A stretch of DNA of 64,000 bases from Ailanthus altissimus (GCA_946807835.1 OX327702.1:3720001-3784000), one strand, 5' to 3'. Shown: positions 23,703 to 36,230, numbered from the stretch's first letter. Numbers and translations: made by a program. The notes: generated from the letters alone by a model not told the origin.

Positions 23703-24278
23703 TGTAAGAAAGTCGATTAAAAATTATTAAAATATAATTCAAAAAATAAGTTAAGTGTATTGAGTGTGTGAGGATCGAAAACAAACGTGAAAAGAGGTGA
23801 AAATGCAAATAATAGTGTCTAAATATGGGCACCGCGGTGCCAGGTTGCCTAAGACAGAACTTGAGCGCCGTAGCTCCAGGTGCCCAGTGCGAGAATCGAT
23901 TTCCCACTTTGATCAAATTTGTTCCGTGTTCCAATTGCTTTAGGACTCCTTAAAATGACTTTCATACGTTTATGGTTAACTTAGGTCGTCCTAAAGCCTA
24001 CATAAAGACTCTTTATTGGCTTGTAAATACATCTTTGTGATCATAGCATTCTTCGTAATTCTTAGTGAGAGAAATCCCTTATTTGCAAGAGAGAGTAATT
24101 TCTTTGTGAGTGTCTAGAGATTCAATAATAAAAAGAGAATGTGATCTTGATCCGCCGTAAACGTAGGCAAGTTGTCAAATCACGTAGATTTTATTTATTC
24201 TTCTTCTACCTTTCTCTCTCTAGTTTCTTAATTGCATTACTTTGGATATTTGATTATTTGATTGCTTCTGCTTCAACA
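23703..24278 (+). repeat. 5' LTR of the copia element
   Basis: Starts TGTAAGAAAG and ends TTCAACA. It matches the 3' LTR over the TTGTGATCATAGCATTCTT, GCAAGAGAGAGTAATTTCTT and TTCTTCTACCTTTCT blocks. It is followed at 24282-24293 by TAGTATTTGAGC, a decayed version of the initiator-Met primer-binding site TGGTATCAGAGC. Confidence 0.9.
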
Positions 24279-24309
24279 AAATAGTATTTGAGCTTGGTTC
24301 TGAGTAGAC

Positions 24310-27300
24310 ATGGCTACACCCATGTATAAGGTAGAGAAATTCAACGGAACGAATGACTTCGATTTATAGAAGATGAAGGTTAAGGCATTGCTGGTGAGTT
24401 AATGGTTATGCTCGGTATTAGAGGAGACTGCATCTCCATCTAATGAAGATAAGATGCCAGAGTCATCTAAGGCTAAATCAGAAAGAATGGACATTCAAGA
24501 AAGTGCTCATAATATAATCGTTTTATCATTAAGCGATGAAGTACTGAGGGAGGTAGCAGGTAAAATAACGACGACTAGTCTTTAGAAGAAGCTTGACTCC
24601 CTTTATATATAGCAATCATTGGCCAACAGATTGCATATAAAGAAGACGTTGTATCAGTTGTCTATGTCAGAGGTAACGCCAATGAAATATCATGTAAACA
24701 CCTTCAATAAAATTATTTTTTATCTTGAATCTATCAACATCAAGATAGAAGATAAAGATAGAGTGATTATCCTATTGAGTTCACTTCCCAAGAGTTATGA
24801 GAACTTTATTGATACGTTACTCTACGGCATAGAGAGTTTAACGATGAGCGATATGAAATCATCATGAAACTCAAAGTTATTAGGAAAGCAGGTCGAGGAC
24901 AATGCAAAAAGTTTATTTGTAAGAGGAAGACCCTTATATAGAGATGGAAGAGAAAATGGTTCAAGGTCAAAGTTCAAAACTCTTAGAAAGTGCTATTACT
25001 GTAAGAAAGCGGGGCTCTTCATAAAGGATTGTCTGGAGAAGAAAGCACAAGACAAGAAAAAAACGGATGCTGCACTTGCCTACAATGATAGCTACGACAG
25101 GGCAGAGACTTTAGTCGCTATTGATGGTAAGAATAATTAACAATGGATTCTAAATTTTGATTGTACATTTCACATGCGCCCGCACAAAGTCTTGGTTTAT
25201 AAATTTTTAACCCATTAGTGATAATAAGGTATTAATGGGTAATGACATTACTTAGCAGATGATAAAAATTGATAGTATTAAACTTAGACTATATAATGAG
25301 CAAATGAGAAAGTTAACAGAAGTTAGATATGTTCCTAACCTCAAGAGGAACTTGATCTCACTAAGGACTTTAGACTAGAATGAGTGTTCTATTAGGATCA
25401 ACAGAGGAGTTTTGAGAGTATTGAAGGGTTCTATAGTCATAATGAGAGGAGAAAAGCACAAAGGCGTTTATGTGCTTAAGGGTGAAGTTGTAAGTAGTTT
25501 TACATTATTTTCTGTAGATGATGAAAATATAAAAACTAAATTATGGTATCTTAGACTGGCACACCTAGACCAGAGAAACTTAAATGAGTTATTTAATTAA
25601 AAGGCGTTTGCTAAGGATAAGTTTTAGCAATTAGAGTTTTGTGAGTACTGTGTGCTTGAAAAAGCACATAGGGTGGGATTTAGTACTGATGAGCACAAGA
25701 CTAAGGAGACTCTTGACTACATACACTTGAACCTTGAGGGACCAGCTCAGACAGCTACTCGTAGTAGTGCTAGGTATTTTTTAAGTTTGATTAATGACTA
25801 TTTAAAGAAGTCGTGGGTCTATATATTGAAGAGCAAGAATCAAGTGTTTGATGCGTTCAAAACTTGGAAAGCTCTTGTTAAGAATCAGACTTGCAAAAAG
25901 GTGAAGAAGCTAAGAATTGATAATGGCCTTTAGTTTTACAATAAAGAGTTTGATAGGTTTTATGCCAAGTAATGGATTGCAAGGTATAGAACAATGAGAT
26001 CAACACCACATCAGAATACATAGTTGAGAGGATGAATAGGACCCTATTTAAAAGAGTTAGATGCATGCTTACCAATGTTAAGATATCTAAGGTATTTTGG
26101 GGAGAAACTGTAGTGACTGTAACCTATTTGATTAATAAAAGTTCATTCTCAGTAATTGACTTCAAAACGCCAAAAGAGAAATGGTCTGGCAGCCCTCCTA
26201 AGTATGACCACCTTATAATTTTTTGTTGCCCTGCCTTTATTTATGTTAAGGAGGGAAAATTAGAACCTAAAGCTATCAAATGGGTATTCATAGGATATCT
26301 CGAAGGAGTGAAAGAATACAAGGTATGGTGTAAAGATTTAACACCATCAAGGAAAATATATGCCATACCATGACATTTGATGAGACAACCATATTGAAAG
26401 CATCCCAAGAAGATAAGAATAAAGAACTTGTACCTAAGGAAGACTCAACACCCGAGTCAATAGAAGTTAAAGTAGATCCTGAGAGTAGATCTGATATACC
26501 CCTCAGATCGGCACTTCAACAAAGAGATCCTTGAAGATAAACCAAGAACACTAACAAGTTCCTCTAAGTCCACCCAATGAATGATTAGGACTCTTGAAAT
26601 GGAACTTGAAAAGTACTAGCTAGCAAGAGACAAGTTAAAGAGAACGATTAACCTACCAATTAGGTATGCACATGCAGATTTAATTGCTCACGTTTTTAAT
26701 TCTGCTTACACTCTAGAATTTGATGAACCTAAAACATATGATGAGGCTATAAAGAGTGAAAATAAGAAAGAGTGGCAGCAGGCCATGGAAGAAAAAATTA
26801 GTTCTCTTAAGAAGAATAATACTTGGAAGTTGGTAGAGAGACCTCAAAAGAAACTAATTGGGTGCAAGTGGGTGTACAAAGTAAAGGATGGAATACCAAG
26901 AATTGAGCCAACGAGATTTAAGTGTAAGTTAGTTGCACAAAGTTTTACTCGGAGAAATGGAGTAGACTTTTATGAGATATTCTCTCCAGTCATCAAAATA
27001 TATTCATTAGGATTTTGTTAGCTATATGTGCAAATTTTGATTTACATTTCTTATACAAATGAATGTAAGGACAACTTTTCTGCATTGAGAGTTTGAAGAG
27101 ACAATATACATGGCACGGTTGTAAGGGTTTGTAGAGTTCAGAAAAGGAGATCATACTTGTTTGCTAAAGAAGTCATTATATAGGTTAAAGAAATCACCTA
27201 GACAATGGTATAGAAGACTTAATGAGTTTATGATGGCTTGCGGTTTTAATAGGAGCAAGTATCACTGATATGTGTACTTTAAGAACTTAAGTTGTGGGAT

Positions 27301-27531
27301 GATATATTTGCTTCTATACATCGATGATATATTGATTGCGTGCAAGAACATGGAAGAGATATAGAAACTTAAGAAGCAATTAAGTGGCGAGTTTGAAATA
27401 AAAAATTTGGAAGTAGTAAAAAGAATATTGGGTATGTATATTATGAGAGAAGAAGAGATGTTATTTTCTTATCTCAACAACGATATACACGCAAGATCTT
27501 ATAGAAACTTGGTATGTCCAATGTAAAGATT
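24310..27531 (+). pseudogene. Copia gag-pol, 5' part (gag, protease, integrase, RT)
   Basis: Gag starts ATGGCTACACCC at 24310 (KVEKFNGTNDF) and continues to about 24890. A zinc knuckle CYYCKKAGLFIKDC is near 24990. A protease-like WILNFDCTFHM is near 25143, where an active site would carry the DSG-type triad; here it reads DCT after Phe. GAG-pre-integrase has LWYLRLAHLDQRNL near 25542. The integrase core has DYIHLNLEGP near 25712 and LRIDNGL near 25911. RT has NTWKLVERP and GCKWVYKVK near 26815-26885 and YIDDIL at about 27318. Roughly a score of stops and several frame changes make it non-functional. It ends at the nested insertion. Confidence 0.9.
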
Positions 27532-27536
27532 GTCTC

Positions 27537-30423
27537 TGTAGTAACTAGTATCCACAATTGGTAAGAATATGTGTATATATATATATATAAATATACATAT
27601 TTTATTTGTATGTGGGTGATACTTGATTTATGTATTGTTATTAGTAGTGTTTGTATAGGTTAAGGACATACTATTAGTATTGAGTTTATTTGCAAGACTT
27701 TAGATTTATTTTAGGGACCAAATTACAATACTTTAAAATTTTTGGGGGCAATTTCATAAATACTAAAAATTAGCCTCTTAGTATAAAAATACACTTTTGA
27801 AACCCTAATTCACTCATTTTGATCGAGCTACCTTTTTTAGAGTAAGAAAAGAGAGAACGAAAGGGGAGAGAAAGAGAAGAAGAAGAAGAAGAAAAAGAAG
27901 AAGAAAGTTAGAATTTAAGTTTTAAGAGGTATATTATAATCATTTCTTAATTTCTTAGTGTTAAATTAGTTAATTCCTTTAAGTTTTGATTTCTAAAAAT
28001 ATGTACAATTGAGAATTTGATGTGCATTTTGTAAGATATTGTGAGAATTGATGATGATCTATGTAGATAGCTTGATAAATCATGATGAATTGTAAAATTT
28101 TTACTTGATAGTCTCTTGATCCATGAATTTTATAAATTATTGTGATTCTATTCTAGTTTTGAATTTTGAGTATATGAAATTAAACATGCTTAGAATCATT
28201 TTAAACTGTGAATAGATTGAAAATTTAAAAAATTGAATTTGTAGTGAATTTACCAAAGTGACCCTGAAATTATGAAAATTTCCTATGTTAACAGTATGAT
28301 ACAATGACAAACAATTTTTGATCTGCTTAACGATCTTTAAAAATTATGAATTTATGGAATATGATAAGTTTATATGTCTAATATGATATATCAGAATTAA
28401 GAATTTAGATCAATGTGGTTAAATTGTTATGATTTTCTAAAGAGTGTCAACTCATTGCAGTATTTGATTAACAGATTTTTAAAGCTATGGAATAAAATAG
28501 TTTTAAAATACTTTTGACAGGGATTTTGAAGTAAAATATTTATTATGGATTGAAATATGTGTCAAGAGTAATTCTATAGTAGTTTGTAATTTTTAAGTTA
28601 GTATCTGATTTTATAAAATTACAAGACTGAATACTATTCAGTAAATATTTTGATCCCACCAGAATAATAGTTTGGATTTGATGGTGTTTATGAAATGGAA
28701 TGTGTAGGAATTATGATATAATATTCTTATATAAGAAATATGTATGATTGAAGAAAGATATATTCTGATTTTGGAGTAATTGGATATCATTTGATGTATA
28801 AGAAAATTTTGTTAAAAGTAAGTGGTTAGAATGACAGGTTTTGAGAAACTAAGTAATTAGACTAATTCGATGTGATAAGTGCAATATGTGTAATTTCGTA
28901 AGCTATTTAAATTATTTTGTGTGAATTTTGAGGTTTATGAAAGGATTAATCTCCATTGATAGGTTAAGGAGAATTAAGCTTTGTAGTTGAAAGTGCTAAG
29001 AGGTAAGTATACTAGACTTTTACTGAAATCACAATAAGCATAGTAATTGTCTATGTATGATTTTGTAAATATGCTTAAAAATATGTTTATATTATGCCAA
29101 AGTATATTTGATATGAAATGTGAAATAAATATGTTTATGAATTTGAGCATTGATTTTGAGCATGGACATACATGTGTTTGAGAAAGTGAGCTTTCAAAAT
29201 AAAATGTGTTTAACAAAGAAAGCTTTCGAAGTGAAAAATATCCATGATATACATTTTGTGTTTTAAGGATGCTTGAACTCACTATTTACTTAGTAGGCAT
29301 TTTATGTGATTTGTGGAGCCTTTATGTGTGACCTTTTCTTTGGGATTGGTATATGTTATGTATTCCGTATGTAGGGAGGATCCTATTGGTACTTAAAGGA
29401 AGAGTGAGTCATCACATTCGTGTGGTGGCATATTGGTGCATGTGAGAGGACTTACCGATGATTAGGGTGAGGGTTTGGCTTTTACCTTCGGGCATGAGCA
29501 TTATATATGTGTAATTTAAAAACCTTACTTATACTATTCCTCTTATACAGTATGTCACATACGAGTGACATTTGACTCATTATGTGATATGTGATATGTA
29601 CGTCCTACTAAGTAATAGTTAAGTGATGGTATTCCTATTATATGTTTTGAAAGAATGTGTAAGCGCTTACATAACATATGATTTGATAAGATTATGATTA
29701 TGATTTTGATTTTGATTTATCACAACATATCATACGTATGCATTGTATATATATATGTATTTGTATTTGATATATGAAAAACTAGTATACTTACTGAGTT
29801 TTATACTCATTATAGTTTATGGTGATTTCAGGTAAATAAGGTACATGTGTGCTTAGAGGATTTGGCAAGACTTCTGCTATTCTTTGGGTTCCTTAAGTTG
29901 CTAGGTTGATGAGTGTTTCATTTAGGGACACATGGGATAAGATATTTGATTTGTCCTTATTGAATTAATACTTATGTATTATTTTATTGTATGTGATTGA
30001 ATTTGGTTTAAGTTTCACCAAGTGTGGTTATTAATTGATTTTAAGTAAGAATTTGCAATGAATATATTCTGGGCTTCATAGAGTGTTAATTTCTGAGAAA
30101 ACTCTGTATATCTTTGGTTTACTAATTGTCCCAGCCATAATTCAATTGTTATAATTCTGAAAGAAATTGAAATGAATGTTTAAATATTGTCAATAGAAGT
30201 TTATGTTTATATGTTAAATTATAGGTTGATTTTAGTGTTGTACTTACTAGTAACTTGTTAAGGATTCCTATGATGAATTAAAGTTTGAAATTTTATGTAA
30301 TATTATTTATGAGTGCACATACATTGAATGAATGTAAGTGATATCATGTGTCGGATCTTTTGAGTCTGGAGCGTGACAGCTTTTAGTGGTATCAGAGCTA
30401 AGATATGATTTTGGGGCGTGACA
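27537..30423 (+). mobile_element. Nested LTR-retroelement derivative (LTR plus PBS, almost no internal region)
   Basis: A 2,887-bp insertion in copia pol, bounded by TG (27537) and CA (30423) and by the 5-bp target duplication GTCTC (27532-27536 and 30424-30428). A long LTR seems to run 27537-30378, ending GGAGCGTGACA. It is followed by GCTTTTAG and a perfect initiator-Met primer-binding site TGGTATCAGAGC at 30387-30398. After only about 12 more bases comes a second LTR-like end, GGGGCGTGACA (30413-30423). The LTR length (about 2.8 kb), the 5-bp duplication and the GCGTGACA end suggest a Ty3/gypsy chromovirus (Tekay/Del type). That lineage call is an inference. Confidence 0.85.
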
Positions 30424-30428
30424 GTCTC

Positions 30429-31181
30429 TACTCTTTTAGCCGTGAATTTCAAATTTTAGTAGCACAATCGTTGACATCTAAAGTAAAAAAACTGCAGATG
30501 AGTAAAGTATTGTATACAAGTATTGTGGGGAGCATCATGTATGTAATGGTTTGTACAAGACCAGACATAGCACAGGCTGTTAGTGTGGTCAGTAGATACA
30601 TAGTGAATCCAGGTAAGGATCACTGACTTGCAGTAAAGTGGATTTTGAGATATCTCAAGAGGACTTCAAATCACAAATTGATGTATAAAAGAGATGAGAA
30701 CAGCAGTGTAATAGTAAGAGGATACATAGACTCAGATTATGTAGGTGATTTAGACAAGAGAAGATCGTTGACGGGTTACATATTTATAATGTTTAGGTGT
30801 GGTGTATGTTAGAAATCAGTTTTACAACATGTGGTTGCATTATCTACCACAGAAGTAGAGTATATAGCTGTTGGAGAAGCTATTAAGAAAGTCGTGTAGT
30901 AGAAAGGCATATGCGCAAAGGTAATGGCTACTGAAGATGTGAACACCGGTATGTATTGTGATAGCCAGAATACCATACACCTAAATAAGCATCAACTGTT
31001 TCACAAGAGGTCTAAACACATTGATGTGCGGCTCTATTACATTCGAGAGATTGTCCAAAGTGGTAAAGTTAATCTAACGAAGATAGCGTCATCTGAAAAT
31101 TCTGCTGACATGTTGACTAAGCCACTGCCCTCAATTAAGTTCATCCTATATAAGGACTTAACCAAAATCACTACTTTGTAA
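30429..31181 (+). pseudogene. Copia pol, 3' part (RT end and RNase H)
   Basis: Resumes copia coding after the nested insertion: VGSIMYVMVCTRPDIAQAV (about 30515-30570), then WILRYLKRT. RNase H follows, with GYIDSDYVGDLDKRRSLTGY (about 30721-30780), ALSTTEVEYIAVGEA, the DSQNTIHLNKHQLFHKRSKH block (about 30960-31020) and DMLTKPLP, and it ends at the stop at 31179-31181. A few TGG-to-TAG and similar stops are present. The last 85 codons are open. Confidence 0.92.
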
Positions 31182-31246
31182 GAGTGACCGAAGATGCGAT
31201 GATAATAAAGATACTTTGAGAATGATTTTGAATCAAGGATGAGATT

Positions 31247-31941
31247 TATAAGAAAGTTGATTTAAAATCATCATGATATGATTTGAAAAGCAAGCCAAGT
31301 ACGTTGAGTGCGCGATGATCAAAGCCAGACTCGAAAAGAGGAGAAAATGCAAGTGGTGGTGCCCAGACGTAGGCGCTGTGGCGCCAAGTTACTGGCGTCG
31401 CAGAGCCAGGTTGTGGGCTCCACGGCACCCAAGACAGAACCTGGGCGTTGTGGCTCCAAGTGCCCAGCGCTGCGACGCCCAAGTGGGACGTCCCAGCGTT
31501 GTAGCTCTTAGCGCGAGAATCAGCTTCTTGTTTTGATCAGATTTATTCTGTCTTTCACTTATTTCAAAACTCCCTAAAATGACTCCCACATGTTTAGAGT
31601 TAACATAAGTTGTCCTAAAGCCTATATACAGGCTCTCTATTGGCTTGTAAATAAATCTTTGTGATCATAGCATTCTTTGTGATTCTTAGTGAGAGAAACT
31701 CTTTGTTTGCAAGAGAGAGTAATTTCTTTGTGAGTCTTTTTTGTAAAAAATATACTTTGTGAGTACCTAAAGATTTAGTAGTAAGAAAGAGTACGTGATC
31801 TTGATCTGTCGTAGACGTAAACAAGTTGTTGAAGATATTTGCGTGTTCTTCTTCTACCTTTCTTTCTTTAGTTTCTTAATAACTTATTTCTATATTATAT
31901 TACTTAAGATATTTGTTTATTTGATTACTTTTATTTTAATA
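31247..31941 (+). repeat. 3' LTR of the copia element, with GC-rich expansion
   Basis: Starts TATAAGAAAG (the TG end has become TA) after a purine tract AAGGATGAGA and ends TTTTAATA. It is about 120 bp longer than the 5' LTR. The extra length lies in a GC-rich block at about 31365-31515 made of related GCGYTGTGGCKCCAAGT-type words. Confidence 0.88.
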
Positions 31942-32115
31942 ATTTAATATAAATTTTTGCTTGAAATTAGATATATAATTTTTTAAAAATACTAAAGTGC
32001 TTGAATTCTTTGAAGTTTTATAAAATTTTATTTATAACCAAAATGGAAATCGGATAGTTCATGAACTTGCAAAAATTGCTTTAAAATCTTTATGTGATGT
32101 AATTTGGATTAGATC
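31942..32115 (+). pseudogene. RNase-H-like (RVT_3) domain, right half
   Basis: After the target duplication, an alignable end block NRIVHELAKIALKSLCDVIW lies at about 32047-32106. It is typical of the C-terminus of RVT_3 domains (usually NRVAHELA...). It continues the sequence broken at 23702. Confidence 0.6.
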
Positions 32116-32329
32116 AATTTCAAACTCCTCGTAACAACTTACATTTTGTTCATTAGTGTTTGTCGTTCTATTTTAACAAAAGTAAAGGTAAAATAACACT
32201 TTTAATATAATAGTTAAAAGGTCAACACATGATATCCAAAATCTATGTTGCGGGCCACAACCCTAAATACTCATCATCGTCTCTCAACTCTTCAATTTAC
32301 ACCACCACTACAAAATTATATTTTCAATT

Positions 32330-33225
32330 CAAATTTTAACTTTAATTATATATTTTTAATTATAATTATAATTATAATTTTGTTATAATTATATATTTAA
32401 TTTTAATTTTAATTTTAATTATATTTCTATTTAAAATTTTAAATTTTAATTATTATATTTCTAATTACAATTACAATTTTAATTTTTATTTGTATTTATA
32501 ATTATTATATTTTCAATTCAAATTTTAATTCAAATTATTACATTTTCTATTATAACTACAATTCTAATCCCAACTTTAATTACAAAGATAATTTCAATTC
32601 TATTTACATATACAAGTACAATTTCAATTCCAATTTTAATTATATTTTTAATCAATTTTTAATTTTAATTATTAAATCTCCAATTACAATTTTAATTTCA
32701 ATTTCATTTATAATTATTACATTGCTAATTCATATTTCAATTGTAATTATTGCATTTTTAATTACAATTCTAATTTCAATTCTAATTGCGTTTATAATTA
32801 TTATATTTTCAATTCAAACTATTATTTTTCAATTATTGTTATAATTTCAATTTCAATTTCAATTTCAATTCTAATTACATTTTCAATTATTAAATTTCTA
32901 ATTACAATTACGATTTCAATTTCAATTGTATTTATAATTATTACATTTCTAATTTATATTTTAATTATAATTATTATATTTTAATTACAATTATAATTTC
33001 AATTCCAATTGCATTTATAATTATTATATTAATTTTCAATAACATTATGATTTCAATTCTAATTGTAATTTATATATACAATTATAATTTTAATTTTAAT
33101 TTCAACTATATCTATAAATATTATATTTTGAATTCTAATTATTATATTTTTAATTACAATTTCAATTGCAATTGCATTTGTAATTATTGTATTATTAACT
33201 CTATTGATTACATTTCTAATTATTA
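32330..33225. repeat. AT-rich array with GCATTTATAATTATTATATT core
   Basis: Degenerate units of about 45 bp: AATTACAATTTCAATTT...GCATTTATAATTATTATATTT. It resembles the other AT-rich arrays in having AATTNC spacers, but the core differs (ATTTATAATTATTATATT against GTTAAATATTATAATT), so it is either a divergent branch or independent. Confidence 0.7.
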
Positions 33226-33640
33226 TGTTTTGCCATGAACAAAGACTTTCTAGTTAAAAGTTACTATTTTTGGCCACGAACCAAGACTACGTGGCTAAAA
33301 GTTACTACTTTTATCCATGATCAAAGATTTTAAATATTAATCATGAACCAAAATGTCGTAGCTAAAAGTAATTTTTAGCCATAAATGAAGACTTTGTAAT
33401 AAAAAGCTATTACTTTTTACTACAAACTAAGATTATATAGCTGAACATTACTACTTTTAGCCATAAATGAAGACTCCATGGCTAAAAGTAAGTTATTACT
33501 TTTTGCCATGAATAAGGACTTATATCTAAACATTATTACTTTTATACATAAACAAAGATTTTATGGTTAAAAGTGACTTTTTTTACCTTGAACTAAGATT
33601 CTATGTCGAAACGTTAATACTTTTAGCTATGAACTTTGCG
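33226..33640 (+). repeat. Tandem repeat of about 41 bp (TTTTAGCCATGAACAAAGACT type)
   Basis: Unit starts GCCATGAACAAAGAC near 33232, GCCACGAACCAAGAC near 33273 and a variant near 33314, then more divergent copies. Each carries TGGCTAAAAGTTACTACTTTT, so the sense and reverse-complement forms of TTTTAGCCA alternate. Confidence 0.75.
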
Positions 33641-33977
33641 TGTCTAAAGGTGAGTCTTTTAGTTGCAAAGTTATTGTTGCTAAAATTATGGTCAATAGTA
33701 AGCAAGAATCAAAAGACTTTTGTGAATAAACAATTAGCATCGAATAAAAATGGCAAAAAGAGGTTTAGCCACAAAATTTTTATAGCTAATTTTTTATTTT
33801 AATATTTGTTAACTGCCTCATAATATTTAATTACAAAATTAAATTGTTGTGGCTAAATAGCACTATAGACCACAAAATAGTTTTGTGGCTAAAAGAAAAT
33901 TTTTTGTTGTAGTGTTTATATTGAATATATTTCTTTTGTCTTATTAATTTGTCTTTTACTTATTCATCAATTTATCT

Positions 33978-34242
33978 CATACATATATTTGCTAGATTTA
34001 ACAATAATATAGACTAAACTAAAATCAAGATCAATAAATATATAGAACAAGATTTTTAGAACTCACTTTCAAATTTTGAATAAAATTGAAGCTTAAATCA
34101 TTATCTAAATATGAAAGTTAAAGAACAAAACTAATTTTATTTACTTATTTACTTCTCGTCCTTTTTGTCTCACCTTTTCTCACTCTTTTAATTCGATCAC
34201 TTAGCTAATTTTATTTCAACCCTTCACTATTATAATTTAGAA
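33978..34242 (+). repeat. Dispersed repeat, copy 2
   Basis: Partner of 6031-6395. It has one copy of the 47-bp unit that is present three times there. Confidence 0.6.
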
Positions 34243-36230
34243 AAATGTCATTTTAATTATTGGTTTTTTATGGGTATATACAAATTTAATTCCTAATATA
34301 TACTACATTAGCTCTTGTTGTTAGAAAGATTATGTTAAATAGTTATTTTTTTTACTAGTTTTACTATAATACATTTGATGTGATAAATGATAGATATTTG
34401 TTTTTATGTGAGAAATGTTTTCAAATAAAAAAAATATAAAATACCACAATAAATACAAAAAAATCTATCATCAATCTCTAAGTAAAAAATCAAACAAAAT
34501 AATTTTTTTTACTCTCTCTCTTATCATCAATTGAATCCATTATTAATCCCCTCCCAAAATATTATAAACTTTTTGGTACTCTTATATTATATTATAAATT
34601 TTATATTAGAAAATAATTCCACCAAATAATATATTTTTTTGCTATCTCTTTTATCATATTATAAATTTTATATTAAAAAATAAAAAATTCTCCCAAATAA
34701 TATATTTTACCCTTTTTTATCATATTATAAAAAAAATAAAAATATTCTTCTAGAAAACTCACTCCCTCCCCTAAGACCCAAAACCAGCTGCCCCACTCTC
34801 TTCTCCCAAAACTCAAAACCACTCATCTCTTTAGTTCAACATTTATCTTCTCTTCAGCAATAAGTATAAATACAAAATTAAATAATAAAAAAGAAAAAAA
34901 AAACTAAAATCACTTTCACTTTCACTTTCTAAAATTTAACCACACTCACTTGGTGTGGTTAAATCAATCTTCTTCTTCAATCTCAACAAACCCATTTTAT
35001 TTTTTTTTAAAGCCAACCCCACAATTTTTAGTTATTATTTTATTAAACATATAGAAGAGCAACATTACATATCATATCTCCTCAAGATCTTAAGATAAAT
35101 AATTACTCATAACACAACACAATAAAAAGAGAGGTGAAAAAGAAAAAAATTTATTTTTAAAATTTATTTTATTATAAATTGACAATTTAACATTCTTAAT
35201 GAGAAAGGGTAAAAGTATTTTTTTATCCTCAAACAGTAACTATTTAGCAGAATCTTTTTAGTGGTAGAGATTAATATAATATATATTAAAAAATTAAAAA
35301 TTAAATTAATATATATTTATAAAATTAAAAATTAAAATAATATTTTCTCATATCATTTCAATAAATTCTATCATTTTTGTATTCTTTTTAATAAAAAGCA
35401 CCCGTGTTTTTATTTATTGAGCCAACTCATACAATGTGGGCCCGTTGTACCGAAATCTTTATACACTTGGATGTCAGGGAAGAATTTTGAAGGCAGGCAA
35501 GCCATGCGACACCCATGCACCTGCTCCGTGTCAGTCCATACACTCACATGCAAAAGCATGCACAAAGTACCCCCATAATCATTTTTCATATCTTTTCCCA
35601 AATCTGCCTACTAAGATCTACACTGTATTTAGTACCTTTTCCTTTTGATATTTTCCGCCTTTATTTATTTTTTAACCGACAAAAAAGAAAATTTCATTTG
35701 TAAATTTCATAATCTGTACACCTTTTAATTTAGGTTGGTTCGAGTTTTAAAGAAGTTAAAAATTTTAATTATTATTTTTTAATTATTGTCAATTATTTGA
35801 TGTTTGTAAAGTTTATTATTGATAAATTGATAATTATTTAATTAAATTTAAATTTTAAAAATATATTATTAGTAATTATTATATTATTTTAAAAGTTGTA
35901 ATATAATATTAAAAAATTAAAAAAAGAACAGTCCATACACTCACGTTGGGATGAGTCGTGCACGCATTTCCAACTTACACGTTCACTTATGGCATTCACA
36001 AATTATGTTTTTCAACTTATGGTCCCATGAAATGCATGGCATATCTTTAATCATTTCCCTTCTGAAAGAGAATTCCTCGGAAAATTAAATAATAATATTT
36101 AATGCATGAGAAGAGCCACTTTTGATTCTCTTGGTGCTTGAATTCTATCCTACTTCGCCTTCGAGAGTCTTATTTAATGTTAGTTTAGAAAAAATGAACA
36201 AATATTTTACATTAGTTAAAAATGAGGTGG
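34243..36230. other. Intergenic, nothing recognised
   Basis: AT-rich with a GC-richer island at 35400-35600. The sequence CAGTCCATACACTCAC occurs twice (about 35531 and 35930). No coding or RNA gene is supported. Confidence 0.45.

Larger units (their letters stand above)
23703..31941 (+). mobile_element. Ty1/copia element, both LTRs, split by a nested LTR insertion
   Basis: The 5' LTR is 23703-24278, the 3' LTR 31247-31941, and the target duplication is ATTTA (23698-23702 and 31942-31946). Between them lie gag, protease, integrase, RT and RNase H in copia order, with many stops. A separate 2,887-bp insertion occupies 27537-30423; without it the element would be 5,352 bp, normal for copia. 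LTR divergence is high, so the insertion is old. Confidence 0.93.
32306..33914. mobile_element. Candidate non-autonomous CACTA-like element
   Basis: Left end CACTACAAAATTATATTTTC (32306); right end, reverse complemented, CACTACAACAAAAAATTTTC (33914 leftward), 16 of 20 matching. The interior holds an AT-rich array (32330-33225), then repeats of about 41 bp with GTGGCTAAAA / TTTTAGCCAT words that continue to the right end as subterminal repeats. No transposase. The flanking triplets (CAC and TTT) are not a target duplication, so the two ends may not belong together. Confidence 0.5.

Noticed and set aside
33226..33640. Regular repeats of about 41 bp that might suggest a CRISPR array
   Set aside because: Units are contiguous and divergent without unique spacers, in a plant nuclear context.
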